A DNA stretch of 64,000 bases from Sipunculus nudus (Eukaryota > Annelida > Sipuncula > Golfingiida > Sipunculidae): NCBI GenBank assembly GCA_026874595.1, contig CM049313.1, positions 45,290,659 to 45,354,658 on the forward strand. The letters run 5' to 3'. The number at the start of each line of letters is the position of its first letter. Positions within the stretch are counted from its first letter, which is position 1. The translations under genes were made by a program, and so were the position numbers. Of this stretch, positions 11,701-24,153 are shown piece after piece. The notes below the pieces were generated by a model. That model searched no databases, was not told the origin of the DNA, and worked only from the letters and a program-made list of their open reading frames with translations.

Positions 11701-12992
11701 AATTGATATATTACTAAATGACCCCTTCAGCACAAACCTATATGTTAAATTAAGGAAAATTTACCTCAGTTCAGCCTACTCATAAACTTAAATCAATTTT
11801 TTCATGAAAAAAATTTATTTATGCTATGCCAAACTGCAAATTTATATAGATTATGTTGCCTGACATGAAATAATTAATGGAATAAATTAATACTACACAC
11901 TTTGGTGGCACAACTTATACCTTGTACAAAATATGTTAGACTAGATGAGTATATATCTCTATCTGGCTAGTATTACCTACAAGCAGCATGTATGTATGAA
12001 TAATAACATTGTGTATCTTAAATAAATGAACACATTTGAAAAATATTATCAATTTAACAATGATCTGATAATATCATTAAAAGTGCCTTGTGGACATGAA
12101 GTTAGCAAATAGATAGTTTTTAGCTGGATCAGGGGTATGGGTAGCCATAACCATCAATTGATTAGATCTACATTAATTAAGTCATTCTCTTTGATATTAA
12201 CTGAAGATTGGGATTGAGGCCGTATACGTACTGATTCCCAATTTGGAACTGGTCTTGACCAATGGGGATCTTTGCCTTGACATCTGGGCCAGACTCTGGT
12301 AAGATCCAGAATCATCCCAGGGAAAAAACCCTAAACAACACATCAAGACACTGTTTGTAGCATAAGGTGTAACCATTCTTGACCTTTTAAATGGATTGTA
12401 ATTTTATTTTTATTCTGCATCAAGAACCTACATTTGCCATTATTAAATTGATGGAATGAAATAATATAAGAAGAAAAAAAAAGAAGAAAAAAAAAAGAAT
12501 TTGTTAATTAGATACTTTTTGATACTAGCAACAGTATGCATCTTATTTTATAAACAGATTTTTTTTGTGTACCTCCATTTTCTTAGCATTTCAAAGAATT
12601 TAAATTTTTTGTGTAGTTTCATTTTTTTAGCATCTTAAAATTCAAAATTTAGAAAGATGTGTGAATGAAAGGTAAAAGTAAAGAGTTTAAAGCTTGCATG
12701 AAATGACTCCTATTCCTTCCATGAGTTTTCATTTTTTCCAGGTTTGAATTTAAAAACAATATATCACTCTCCTGGGAAAAAGGAGAATACTTAATCCTGG
12801 GATAAATTGGAATTCTCACTTATTCAGGGGCAAAAATGAGAATTTTCATTTTTATATATATATTTACAGGGGTTATAATAAATATGGCTTTCCGCCTGTC
12901 TGAGACAGGCAAACACATGCACTGTATGGCATTTTTTTTTTGCCAGTCCGTTTGAAAGGTGAGCTCCTAGATGTTCCCACTTTACAAATATT
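11701..12992. other. Gene-free stretch, nothing recognised
   Basis: AT-rich, with an A-rich (GA4-10)n tract at 12470-12500 and a short palindrome CCTGTCTGAGACAGG near 12896. No genes recognised. Confidence 0.5.
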
Positions 12993-13134
12993 AAACTAGG
13001 GACCCAGGGGTCTCGACACTCAGCTGAATTTGTCTATAAGGATATTTTTAAAGAAATTTTTCAGAATGACAGTCCTGTAACCTTAATGACCTTGTGACCA
13101 AAAAATCTGAGAACTTAGGCCAAAAAAAATTAAA

Positions 13135-13437
13135 GGTATGGTTCTCAGGCACCGCCCGCATCAATTTTAAACCCCCGCATCAAAAATTTTTATTTTGATT
13201 TTCAATAAAAACTTTCCAATTTTGAGCTGCTGCCGCTCCGACATTTCTTTCAAGAAGATAAAACCATACAATTTCCTTTGTTTTGTAGTGCTTTTACTTA
13301 TTTAGCAAAATAAAACTGTTATTTTCATGCTTTTCCCTTATCATTTGACATTTTTATCGAAACATACCAAAAAAATTAAAATAAAAAAAGCGCCCGCCGG
13401 CATTGATTTCTGAAAAAAAGTGCCTGAGAACCATACC
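13135..13437. mobile_element. MITE with ~18-bp terminal inverted repeats
   Basis: The left end GGTATGGTTCTCAGGCAC and the right end GTGCCTGAGAACCATACC are perfect inverted repeats bounding about 303 bp of AT-rich, non-coding sequence with GC-rich subterminal words (GCCCGC/GCGCCCGCC). The target duplication is not clear because the right end abuts the T run where the family A copy begins. The superfamily cannot be assigned. Confidence 0.75.
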
Positions 13438-16093
13438 CTTTTTAGCTCAGCTGACTATAAGTCATCTGAGCTATAGTCGTGGTCCATTGTCCGTCGTCCG
13501 TCCGTCTGTCCGTCCGTCCGTCCGTCCGTCCGTCCGTCCGTCCGTCCGTCCGTAGATGTGGCACGTTTTGAAACCGTAAGACCTAGGAATCCAAAATTCG
13601 GCATAATGTTAGATGTCCCCAAGATCTCCTACCAAGCCGAAAACTGGGTCTTTTCGACTTCGTTCCTTTGAGAAATTAAGGAAAAACCTCAATTTTTTAT
13701 TAAAAACCTATTTTCAGACTTCAGGACTGCCTAATATCAAAATCACTCAACTGTTTTTCCTCATATTTACCATAAATATTCCTCTATATAGTTCCTATGT
13801 ACATGCCAGAAATTATGCCTGTATTATATAATTTAAAAAAGTTATGGACCCAAACATAATGCATTTTGTAAAAAATCAGGAAAGATATTTGATCACTTAA
13901 CACAAAACATGTTAAAGCTATGGACCTTTTTTCCAGTAATATAACTTTAATTAATAAAAATTAAATTGTATACCCAAAATTAGATGAAAATCTTTTAAAT
14001 TTTTTAAAATATTAATAAAAATAAAAAATTGGTACCTTAAATTTTGCCCAACTTTGACCATGGCACGTTTTTTTCCCATAAGTACTGTGGATTTAATTTT
14101 CACAGCCTGTTTTTGCTACCTTTTCAACTGTTAACACCAAAAATTTGAAACCAGTTGATCAAAAACTGTAGATTTTATTCAGGTTTTCAAGCACCATGTA
14201 ACATATTTTTTACATCAAGCTAGTGTTATGCAGTTTGCAAGAGCTCAGCTCCCCAGCTTCAGCTCTTAGTTCCTTAAATTCGGCATACAGCTAGATGTCT
14301 CCAAAATCCCCTACCATGCCAAGAATTTGGTCACTAGGACTTAATACCTTCAAGATATTATTGAAAAACTTCATTTTTCCATTAAAAACCCATTGTTACA
14401 CTTCAAGACTGCCTAATATCAAAACCACTGATCTCACTTTAATCATAAATAATATACATATTTTTCATTCTCTATGCACATGCCAGAATGATATCAGTAT
14501 TGCGTATTTGTTTTAAATTAGGGCCCAAACATAATGCACTTTGTAAAAAATCAAGAAATATATTTACTCCCTTAAAAAGGAGATTGCTGAAGCTAGAGAT
14601 TTTTTGTCAGGGATGTAACATTATTTAATCAAGGTTCAATTGAATACCCAAAATTAGTTATGAATTTTTCAAATTTTATAAGTTATTAGTATAAATGTAA
14701 AATTGGTAACTTAAATTTTGCCCAACTTTGACCATGGCACGTTTGTTTCCTGTGAGCACTGTTGATATAATTTTCATATCATGCACACATAAGGATTTCA
14801 GCTTTTAAGTTTAGAAAGCTGAAAGAAATTGGCCCAAAATTGTAGCTTTTACTAATGTTTTTATGAGACCCTGTCAGACTTTGGCTCTCTCAAGCCCCTC
14901 TTGAGTCACCTGTATGTTGACCTTGTTGAACTTTCAGCGAATTATGCATGCTTGAGGCGAGGCATACACCTGAATCCAGGCAGCTTATGGCCAGCCACAG
15001 TTGATCCAGGTGTCCAACCCAACTCATCTAGTAGTTTTAACCAACTACATAACAATAAACAATAAATTAATAAATTTTTATTGGTTTTTTAATAAAAAAT
15101 TAAAGAAAAATAGAAAAGGAATTTGTTAGTTTATAATAACAGGAAATTAACTTGCAGTTACTGATGATATAAGAATCTTGTATAGATGGATAGAATGTCA
15201 CGTATTCCAAATAACACCATGCAGTCACCTATGGTATTTTTCAGTTAAATTTTAATGATAAAGAAGTAAATCATATCATTCATTACTAATCATTAGGGAT
15301 CATATGATGGAAATTAATGATAGACAAAGATGCAGTTGATAATATTAATCTAGATTCCTACTGTGTCTAGTGTGTACATTGATGTGAAATTAGTCCAAAA
15401 AGAATTTATTACAGTTATTTTTTAATATAAATAAAAGCCATAAAACCAGGTACTTATGATCATTATTTAAATGTGTGAAATTTGTATATTCTGGATTCTC
15501 AACATCATTGTTTGGTGAAAACTGAATAAATACCAGACATGGTGCGAATACTTTGTAATTGTATTTAAATACGAATATGATTATGTACTCCATTATAAAA
15601 TTTCTTGCATAAAGAATGGGAATATAGGTAAAAATGAAACTATATGAATACCAGTGCAAATACTTTCAAAATGTATTCATGAATTCATTCATGAATATAT
15701 TCTTTAATATTATTTTAATAATCATTTCAGTTATATTTCATTTTAAAAAATCATGATTCTCTTATTATTTTTAATAAAAATTATATTTGGGACAATATTT
15801 GTAATTTTTTTTAATTAATAGTTAAACCCTTATATTATATATTCTGCTTATAAGTTATATGGCCAAGTCAAAATCTGTGTGACAATAGTACTCCATTTGT
15901 TAATAAAATAAATGAAATCAATCCTCTTCCCTGTCTCCAAAGGTACTATCAAAATCATACATAAGCTAAACAACAACAACTCATAATACAGCTCATATTT
16001 ATTACCACACAAAACCAGCATGTGCCTCATTTGTAAATAATATTTTTAATCATATATAACAGCTGAGCGTCGTGACCCATAGGTCCCTTGTTT
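13438..16093 (+). mobile_element. Family A (subtype I) Helentron-like element, complete
   Basis: This is the reference complete copy, about 2.65 kb. The 5' end is a T run with TAGCTCAGCTGACT, forming a hairpin with AGTCATCTGAGC (13445-13475). A long (GTCC)n tract follows. Next come two degenerate core modules starting near 13600 and 14282 (period 682), each holding 'ggcata...agatgtc', 'gactgcctaatatcaaaa', 'gggcccaaacataatgca' and 'gaccatggcacg' phrases. An AT-rich tail follows. The 3' end is CAGCTGAGCGTCG, hairpin GACCCATAGGTC and CCCTTGTTTT. The 5' GCTCAGCTG and 3' CAGCTGAGC are exact inverted repeats. There is no coding capacity. The plan matches non-autonomous Helentrons. Confidence 0.8.
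13489..13552 (+). repeat. (GTCC)n microsatellite inside family A
   Basis: About 15 units of GTCC/GTCT (a GTCY repeat) lie 50-115 bp from the element's 5' end. The tract is at the same place but of different length in the copies at 20470, 25710, 28360, 37130 and 44350. Confidence 0.95.
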
Positions 16094-16145
16094 TATTTTG
16101 GCCTTATACCTCAGTTGACTTACAGTCAGCTGAGCTAAAAATACC

Positions 16146-17844
16146 AAAAAAAAATTATGGTAACTTGGACACTATCAGCTATAGTGGTACTCACGTTAAT
16201 ATGGGTCCACAGCGCTGATGAAATTATAGAGCTGCGTGATTTGCTGAGCAGCAGAGCCCTAAAAGAGCCAAGTATCAGACTAAACCCCTGGCCCATTCTC
16301 ACCTTGTAAGGAAATATGTTATTAGCAAATTTTTATGGGACGCTGGCCTATATTCAATCACAGCAGGATTAGGTAAATTTTTAAAAATTAGGTAAATTTT
16401 CTTATTGTATCATTGATATCAAATACAAATCCTGCAGTTATTAAAAATCTGGCAGCTTTTATTTATTATAATGATTTTAAAAGAAGAATGGTCAGGTGTA
16501 AGACACAATATCAAAAGTATAGGGATTACTTAAAATTTGTTATTGTTTCTCAGTCTAATTTTATTGTAAATCTTACTATAAACCTGTTTTACAGAAGGTA
16601 TTAGTTTAACCATAAACTGGTTAAGGTGAATGTGTGCTATGTGTATATCTACAGTACGTGGCAGAAATAACCTCTACAAGGTTAAATTCTTTTGATGACA
16701 TTTGGGAATGCATGGTTAAAAAAAACTGTTTGTTATATGTTTGGTTATGTAAATTCTTAAAGCATTATAACACGACTCTATGTATTTTTTTTTACCTTCA
16801 CTGTATTTTGTTTGCACTTGTGGAACTAAGGGCCTGTGGCCTTATATTTTCTTAATAAAAACTGCCATCCATTCATTTATAACAAAATAATTGCCCGGTG
16901 TAGCCATTCAGATGCTGAACCATATACACACAGAGAAACCGTTCCACAGAAATGTCAGAATGGAAGTTTGATATGATGAGAGGATGCATCTATAGCGGAA
17001 AGGCATATTTCCAGTGGAAAGGCAAAACTAGATTTATCCTTTTCTGTTGGAGAGGTGAATATTTCTTAGTATTATGAACACTGTATTTATATATAAAATT
17101 TCCATTAGCCCAGGTCTGTACTTACATAAGGTCTGACATATGTCAAAGACTTATTATTCTGTAACAATCAGTTGTCTTTTACTTGCCAAAGCCTTTACTC
17201 TTTGTGGGGACCCATGTGGCTCAGATGTTAAAAAGTACTACAAGCTGCTGCAGTTGGCAGGAGAATGACTACTTCAGCTCAGATAGAAGTGCCGAGTTTA
17301 TTCTTTTTCCAGCAGTGTCTGTGTGCTAAAATTGATGAACAGGGTCTTAAACACAATGGTACTACAATCCTGAGGGGATTAAACTCAAAGAAAGTGCTGG
17401 GTGTAGAAAACCTCTAATGGTTGCTGAAAGTTATGTGAACGTACCAGTAGTATGCATCCCTATGGTACGATGAAACATATTTCAGTTCCTGAGAGTTTAA
17501 AAACATCATCCAATTCCTCACTAATAAAATAGAATAACATAATATGAAAACTTTATTAAATTCTTTTCTGGTGCATTGTGTGGTCCATGTGGAGTTGTTT
17601 CAGACATCACATGGGTTAAATGGGGCCTTTTTAAGTGTTTTGATGTAAAATTGAACACACACTGTGTAATTTGCTGTACCTCTGTCCCAGACAATGGCTG
17701 TGCCATGACATGCATCAGTCCCTGGCACCTTGGGGTTCACTGAAAGAGCCAATTTACCAGAGTCCACAAACTGTCTTGTGGTCAGATAAGCTGATACCTG
17801 AGTGCATGCTTTTAGAGCTGATTGTTCTAATCAGATAACTTAGT
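16146..17844. other. Gene-free stretch, nothing recognised
   Basis: AT-rich to mixed. A tRNA-like word 'tggctcagat' at 17217 has no matching B box. Frames of 60-85 codons are unsupported. Confidence 0.5.
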
Positions 17845-17949
17845 AGCCAGCTATAGCTTATGGCTAGCCACTGTTGATCCAGGTGTCCAGTCCAACTCAT
17901 CTAGTAGTTGTTTTGACTAACAACATATTAATAACCAATAAATTAATGA

Positions 17950-20070
17950 TTTTTAGCGAACCTGTGAGCTTATGCAATGGTGCGGCGGCGTCCGTCGTAC
18001 GTTGTGCGTCGTGCGTCGTCTGTACGTTAACCAGAGGTATCTCAAAAATGGCAGGAGCTAGCATCACCAAATTTTTTGCAAATAATCAGTCATCCAAAAA
18101 ACTATATCAGATTTTGTTTATTTTTTTCTAACTGCATTTTCTTAGATTTTATAGGGAAAAAGCTAAAAAAGCTTTAAAAATCTTCTTCTCCGAAACTGTC
18201 CAGCCAAATTGTCCAATATTTCACAGAAATGATCCCCTGAACAATCTTTCTCAAGTTTGTTCGAATGGTTCCAGTTCGGAGATTTTTGGCCAAGTTACAG
18301 GAGGTTGAACTTTGTTAACTGTGCAAAAAAGCATATTAAAATTTAAATCTCAGAAACAGCTGGAGCTATCATCACCAAATTTTATGCCAATGTTGATCAC
18401 ATAGGTCATATCTGAAATTGAGGTATTGGTGGCGCCACCTGCATCGGCCTTTTTTGTACGGGGTCATCAGTGCCTGTATCACACTGAGGGCTACAAAAAA
18501 CTTCTTCTCTGAAACCATATGGCCAAAATGTTTAATACCGCACAGAAATGATCCTAGGGTAGTGCTTTCTGAAGTTTGTTCAAATGGTCTCTTTTCATTG
18601 ACTTTTGGCTAAGTTATGGGAAGCTGAATTTAGTCATATGCCATAACAGCCCATTTTAGCTCAGTGGCTACAAAGATCTTCTCCTCAAAAACCACTTGGC
18701 CAAATTCTTAAATTTCACACATCAATTATCCTCAGATGTTGATAATTCAAGTTACACACAATGTTTATGGCTTCATATTTGTTGTGTTAAACTTAGGAGT
18801 ACATCACTCTATGACATGAGCGTGGACAAGCATTAAGGTAACAACTGGGGATTGCATAATCCTTTGTGTTCCAGTCCCAGACAAAACAACAGTACAGGTG
18901 GTCTTTGATGTTGCCCGGGGTGAGTGTTCAGTGTCCTCCGAAGGTGGCGTATCGTGTCCGTATTTGTCAGGTTCATTTACTCTTAGAATGTTGGTTTGAG
19001 TTGAAATCTGCTGTCCGTTGTCCGCAGTAGTGAGGTGTCCGCCTTTTAGAGGTCCCGCTTATACATAACATATAGGGAATTTTGAAGGGACTTAACTATC
19101 TTGTCCGTTATAGCCAGTTGTCCCCCTAAGTGAGGTGTCCTTAAGACCATTTTTAACTGTATTTATATGTCTCTTCGTTGAATATAAGACTGGTGGTGCC
19201 AGCTACAATCATTGTATCTGCCAAAACAGAGTTTTGTGGATACTATGTTTTCAGTCGGACGCCGACGCTGCCGCCATTGCCGCATAGGTTTCCTGAGAAC
19301 TCCTCCATAACCACTGGGCAGAATTTTTTAAAATTCGGAATTATGATCAGTCACATGTGAACTGCTGCGCCGTCATTTTTTCATTGACCTCTGACCTTTC
19401 CTCTGCCCAGCGTCCATTTGTGCTTCTGTTTACACACATAAACCCACATATCTCGGGAACCGTTTGACCGCTAAGGCTAAAGATTTTGCACAAATGTAGC
19501 CCTTGGAAAGCTTTATAACATAATCTAAAAATGGTGGCACCACCTACATTCACGTCTAAGCTGCAGATATCCAAGCTCATATCTCGGGAACGGTTTGACC
19601 AGTTGGGCCAAAATTTTGCATGTGTATAAATCTCCCTTAGCTCTTTATCATACGCAAATCTGGTGGCGCCACCTGCAATCATTTTTGCACAGCATCTGTC
19701 TGTTTGTTTTCCGTGGGATAAAATCACTCATATCTCGGCAGTGGTTTGACATATCTGCCTAAAATTTTGCAGGTTTATACATCTTGGATAGCTTTCTGGA
19801 TTTTGTGGCAGGTGGCACCACTTACATTTATGTATAGGCTGCAGACATTCAGGCTTATATCTCAGGACTGGTTTGACATATCCCCCTGAAATTTTGCATT
19901 TGTATAGATCTCACATAGCTCTTAATGATACACAAAATTGGTGGTGCCACCTGCAACCATTTTTGCACAGCGTCCGTTTAGTGTAATGAAAAGTAATGGT
20001 CCAGCATTGAAGCATTATACCTGGTGTAATCTCGTTGCACAGGTTCGCATTAGGCCTGTAGGCCTTGTTT
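17950..20070 (+). mobile_element. Family B Helentron-like element, complete (B1)
   Basis: About 2.1 kb. The 5' end is a T run with AGCGAACCTGTGAGCTTATGC, and the 3' end is GCACAGGTTCGCATT, hairpin AGGCCTGTAGGCCT and TGTTT. GCGAACCTGTG and CACAGGTTCGC are exact inverted repeats. A CGTC-rich stretch follows the 5' end. The core contains modules ending in 'gtggcgccacctgc' with a 278-bp period. Near 18900-19160 an inserted or captured stretch (gtccg/gaggtgtcc words) resembles an old DNA-transposon fragment. The element is non-coding. It lies in a T run of an older family A copy. Confidence 0.75.
19380..20000 (+). repeat. 278-bp tandem modules in B1 (about two units)
   Basis: The landmark 'catttttgcac' occurs at 19680 and 19958, exactly 278 bp apart. 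Each unit contains two half-module phrases ('atatctcgg...tttgac...aaattttgca'). Confidence 0.8.
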
Positions 20071-20412
20071 TTGTTTTCTAATAACAGTTTTACAAAAAAA
20101 AATAATAGAAAAGGAATGTTGCTGAGTAACAGGAAATTACCTTGCAATTACTGATGTTGTAAGAATCTTGTATGGATGGTATTTTACATTTCAATTTTAA
20201 TAATAAAAAAAATAATTAAATTATATTATTCATAACTAATTTATTGGATTATATGTGGAAAATTAATGATAGACAAACATGCAATTGATAGTATTAATCT
20301 AGATTCTTACTGTGTCTAGTGTGTAGATTGATGTTAAAGTAGAAAAAAAAAATATATTTGTTTTATTTTTTTTAATATAAATAAAAGCCATAAAACCAGG
20401 AGGTTATGATCA

Positions 20413-22859
20413 TTTTTAGCTCAGCTGACTATAAGTCATCTGAGCTATACTCGTGGTCCATTGTCCGTTGTCCGTCCGTCTGTCCACCTGTCCGTAGATG
20501 TGGCACGTTTTGAAACCTTAAGACCTAGGAATCCAAAATATGGCGTAATGTTAGATGTCCCCAAGATCTCCTACCAAGCCAAAAACTGGGTCTTTACTAC
20601 TTCGTTCCTTTGAGTAATTAAAGAAAAACCTCAATTTTTTATTAAAAACCTATTTTCACACTTCAGGACTGCCTAATATCAAAACCACTCATCTGTTTTT
20701 CGTCATATTTACCATAAATAATCGTCTATATAGTTCCTATGTACATGCTAGAAATTAGGTCTGTATTATATAATTTAAAATTTGATTTCTTAACAAAAAA
20801 CTTGTTAAAGCTAAGCACTTATTTTCAAGTGATATTACTTTTATTAATCAAAATTAAATTGTATACCCAAAATTAGATCAAAATCTTTTAACTTTTTAAA
20901 AATTGCAAAATAATTTGTACCTTAAATTTTCCTGTAACTGCTGTGGATTTAATTTTCAAAGCATGTTTTGTTAGCATTTCAACTGTTAACACCAAAAAAT
21001 TTGAAACCAGTTGATCAAAAACTGTAGATTTTATTTAAGTTTTCAAGCACCATGTCACATATTGTTTACATCAAGCTAGTGTTATGCAGTTTGCTTGAGC
21101 TCAGCTCCTGAGCTTCAGCTCTTAAGTTCCTTAAATTTGGCATACATTTAGCTGTCTCCAAAATCCCCTATCATGCCAAGAATTTGGTCACTAGGACTTA
21201 ATTCCTTCGAGATTATAATGGAACACTTCATTTTTCCATTAAAAACCCATGTAAGACTGCCTAATATCAAAACCACTGATCTGACTTTGATCATATATAA
21301 TATACATATTTTTCTATACATTCGCTGTGCACATGCCAGAAATGATGTCAGTATTGTGTAATTTTTTAAAGTTATGGGCCCAAACATAATTCACTTTTTT
21401 AAAAATCAAGAAATAAATTTAGTCGCCTAAGATGAGAATTGCTGAAGCTGGAGACTTTTTTTTCAGGAATATAACTTTATTTAATAAAGATTCAATTGTT
21501 TACCCAAAATTAGATCTGAATTTTGCAAAATTTTCAAGTTATTAGCATAAATAAAAAATCAGTACCTTAAATTTTGTCCAACTTTGGCAATGGCCCGTTT
21601 TTTTCCCTGTAAGCACTGTTGATTTAATTTTCACAGCATATATACATAAGGATTTAATCTTCAAAATCTGAAATTTCAAAGGAATTGATTGAAAAGAGTA
21701 GCTTCTATTCAAGTTTTCATACACCATGTCAAGTGTTGTTTACATCTAGCCCACCTAGTAGTACAGCCTTCACTTGCATTATGTAACCCAACCCAGGCAG
21801 CTTGCCTTAGCTCAGCTTGGCCACTACTAGCAGGCTTCCCCTCTGCCCTGCACACCCCCCCCCCCAGATGGTGCATTAACTAGTTGAATGTTATAATTTT
21901 CTGTATTTCATTTTATTCTTGGCTATGCAATGCTAGATTTTAGATTTTGTATTTACCACCAGGGTTACAATGAATAAAGTGCACATTTAACTGTGTCCAC
22001 AAAGTGGTGTATTGCTATGAAAGTGTTGATGTTCATCAGATAAGTAATTCCTTACTTGAGAAGGGTAAAAACTTCACAAGGTGTGAAATTGACTATTAAT
22101 TCCAGTAATAATTTATAGCATAGATTGTAATTAGCATAATGATATTGTTTGTCCCTCATTCAACCAACAGTGTGTATACTTTATTTGAAAAGATGTTTTT
22201 ATTTTACCAAATTTACTAAATCTTTTATTTTATTTCGGTGAAAAAGATTAAGCATGTACTGAAAACTCCAATGTGCAAAACCTTTTAATAGTGATTCAAG
22301 GAATAATCTTGTAGATGCCATGTTGTGGCATTATTTTCTTTTAAATTCAGTTTAAACATTTGTGATTTAAAAATAATAAAAATATATGTGTATGCATAAT
22401 ATGACCCAATATGAGCTACACTCTGGATGTATAATGATTGCAACTTAGAATTCTAATATTTTAACTTATATTTTCAGTGTTTTTTTATACAAATTTATAA
22501 AACTTATAAATAAAAAAAATTAATCAGATAAAAACTATTTTAATGGAAAAAGTGGATATGCCTAAATAATAATATATATAAACTTAAATGCATTATTCCC
22601 TTGAAAGTGAAATAAAGGTATTAGTCCATTCTGTCCACTGGCCTGTTCATCTGTAAATTTTTCATATGCATCAAAACCTTTAGTCAGTGTATTAGGTTGC
22701 AATCATATATTTAGAACTTTACTATAACCAAGTAGGAGGGCCTCTTTCCTCTTTGCTTCTCATATGCTTATATAAATGAAAAACATTAAAATAGAATATT
22801 TTGCATTTGCAAAAATTTTAAACTTAAGCTGAGCGCCATGACCCATGGGTCCCTTGTTT
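20413..22859 (+). mobile_element. Family A (subtype II) Helentron-like element, nested in an older copy
   Basis: About 2.45 kb with an intact 5' end (T run, AGCTCAGCTGACT hairpin, short GTCY tract) and 3' end (AGCTGAGCGCCATG, hairpin GACCCATGGGTC, CCCTTGTTT). Two core modules start near 20542 and 21139; the first is shortened, so the period is 597 here. After about 21740 the tail differs from subtype I. It has a poly-C tract (21857-21867) and the phrase 'gattcaaggaataatc', shared with 37076-39016 and 44959-52104. It interrupts the older copy at 'gatcatt|ttaaat'. Confidence 0.8.
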
Positions 22860-23096
22860 AAATTTGTGAATTTTGTATATTCTGGATTCTCAACATCTGT
22901 GTTTGGCTAAAACTGAATAAATACCAGAAAAGGTGCAAATATCTATGATACTATCATAATCTTACATAAGCTAAACACCAACAACTCATAATACAGCTTT
23001 TATTACCCCCCAAAACCAGCATGTGCCTTATTCTCAAATCATATATTGTGATCATATATAATAGCTGAGCATCGTGACCCATGTGTCCCTTGTTCT

Positions 23097-23797
23097 GACA
23101 GTATGGCTCTTCCACTAATAAACCTTCTTTTTACAGTCCTAATTGTTTCATAAATAAAGATGACCTGTGTCTATTGTACACAATAAAAGAAAATCTTGTA
23201 GTTCATGGTATTATTAAATTAAAATTGTTCATTGTGTATACAGTACTGTAAAATTCTATTGCATGTAAGAAACATCCATAAAGAATTGAACAAACAATCA
23301 TTGTTCAATCTTAATTGAAACTTTATAAAAAATATTATACATCATCTTAAACTGACATGTTTAAACAGCTCAGTCATTCTCTCTAATATTTCATGATGAT
23401 TTCCCTGCACTTGATTCATGTAATTGTGTTACGTTACTTATGGGCATTCCTGGTCCAGTTTCCCTAAAATAACCACAGCAAATATAAAAAAATACCTTAA
23501 TGTATTGTGATAGATCATGCAGCAACAGGAAATAAATTCATGCCCCTCATGCGGCAGTGACAGAACAGTTTATCATTAAACAGGGATCTATTTTAGTTTT
23601 GGTAACTTTCATTAAAAGACCTTTAAGTTAAGCATGCAAGGCCATATGATCCATTTAAGTTGAGTACTTGTGTAATGGAAGGCCTTTGTGAAGTACTTGC
23701 TCCATGTACTCCAAGTTATATTTAACTTCCTTTGTAAAGAGCATCTTATATATACTGGTAAAAAAATTTGACAGGAAATATTTGTGACATTTTTTAA
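23097..23797. other. Gene-free stretch, nothing recognised
   Basis: AT-rich sequence without recognised genes or repeats. Confidence 0.5.
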
Positions 23798-24153
23798 TTT
23801 TTAGCTTTGCTGACTGTAAGTCACTTGAGCTATAGCAATGCATGGTCCTTGGTCTGTTCCGTCATCTTTTAATAAGGCACATTTTGAAACAATTTAGCCT
23901 ACAAATTTAAAATAGTCTTCATACAGTCATATGTACCCAAGTTATCCTACCAAACTGAAAACTGGGTCACGGCAACTTTGTATCTTAAAAATATTAAGAA
24001 AAGATCTTCATTATTCATTAAACACCTGATGTACGTTACACCGAAAGATTGCCTATCATGAAAACTACTGGGGTCATTTTGTTCATATTTGCATAACTAT
24101 TTTGCATATATTTCCTATGTAAATACAGGAAGCTAGGTCAATTTTTGCATGAA
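23798..24153 (+). mobile_element. Divergent family A 5' portion, truncated
   Basis: It starts with a T run and TAGCTTTGCTGACTGTAAG, an altered family A 5' end. Recognisable but degraded first-module phrases follow ('aaactgggtca', 'gattgcctatcat'). It is cut off by the B2 5' end at 24154. Confidence 0.6.

Larger units (their letters stand above)
12993..16145 (-). mobile_element. Older family A-type element on the minus strand, split by later insertions
   Basis: Read on the minus strand, a family A 5' end (TTTTTAGCTCAGCTGACTG) lies at 16145-16110 and a family A 3' end (CAGCTGAGTGTCG, hairpin GACCCCTGGGTC, CCTAGTTT) lies at 13027-12993. The two ends face each other correctly for one element. 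Between them sit a plus-strand family A copy (13438-16093) and a MITE (13135-13437). Removing these leaves only about 200 bp, comparable in style to the short element at 5401-5896. Confidence 0.6.
17845..23096 (+). mobile_element. Older family A (subtype I) copy carrying two nested elements
   Basis: The family A tail starts here (5'-truncated, 'ccagccac...gttgatccaggtgtcca' phrase) and is interrupted twice. Element B1 occupies 17950-20070 and a younger family A copy occupies 20413-22859. After each interruption the tail resumes exactly where the complete copies continue: 'ctaataacag' after B1, then 'gtgaattttgtatattctgg' after the inner A. It ends at the degenerate 3' signature GACCCATGTGTCCCTTGTT near 23080-23096. 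Confidence 0.75.

Noticed and set aside
17211-17290. tRNA gene or SINE head from 'tggctcagat'
   Set aside because: No B box at the right distance and no cloverleaf can be drawn.
18900-19160. Separate DNA transposon with gtccg/gaggtgtcc words
   Set aside because: No terminal inverted repeats or target duplication could be found, so it is only noted within B1.
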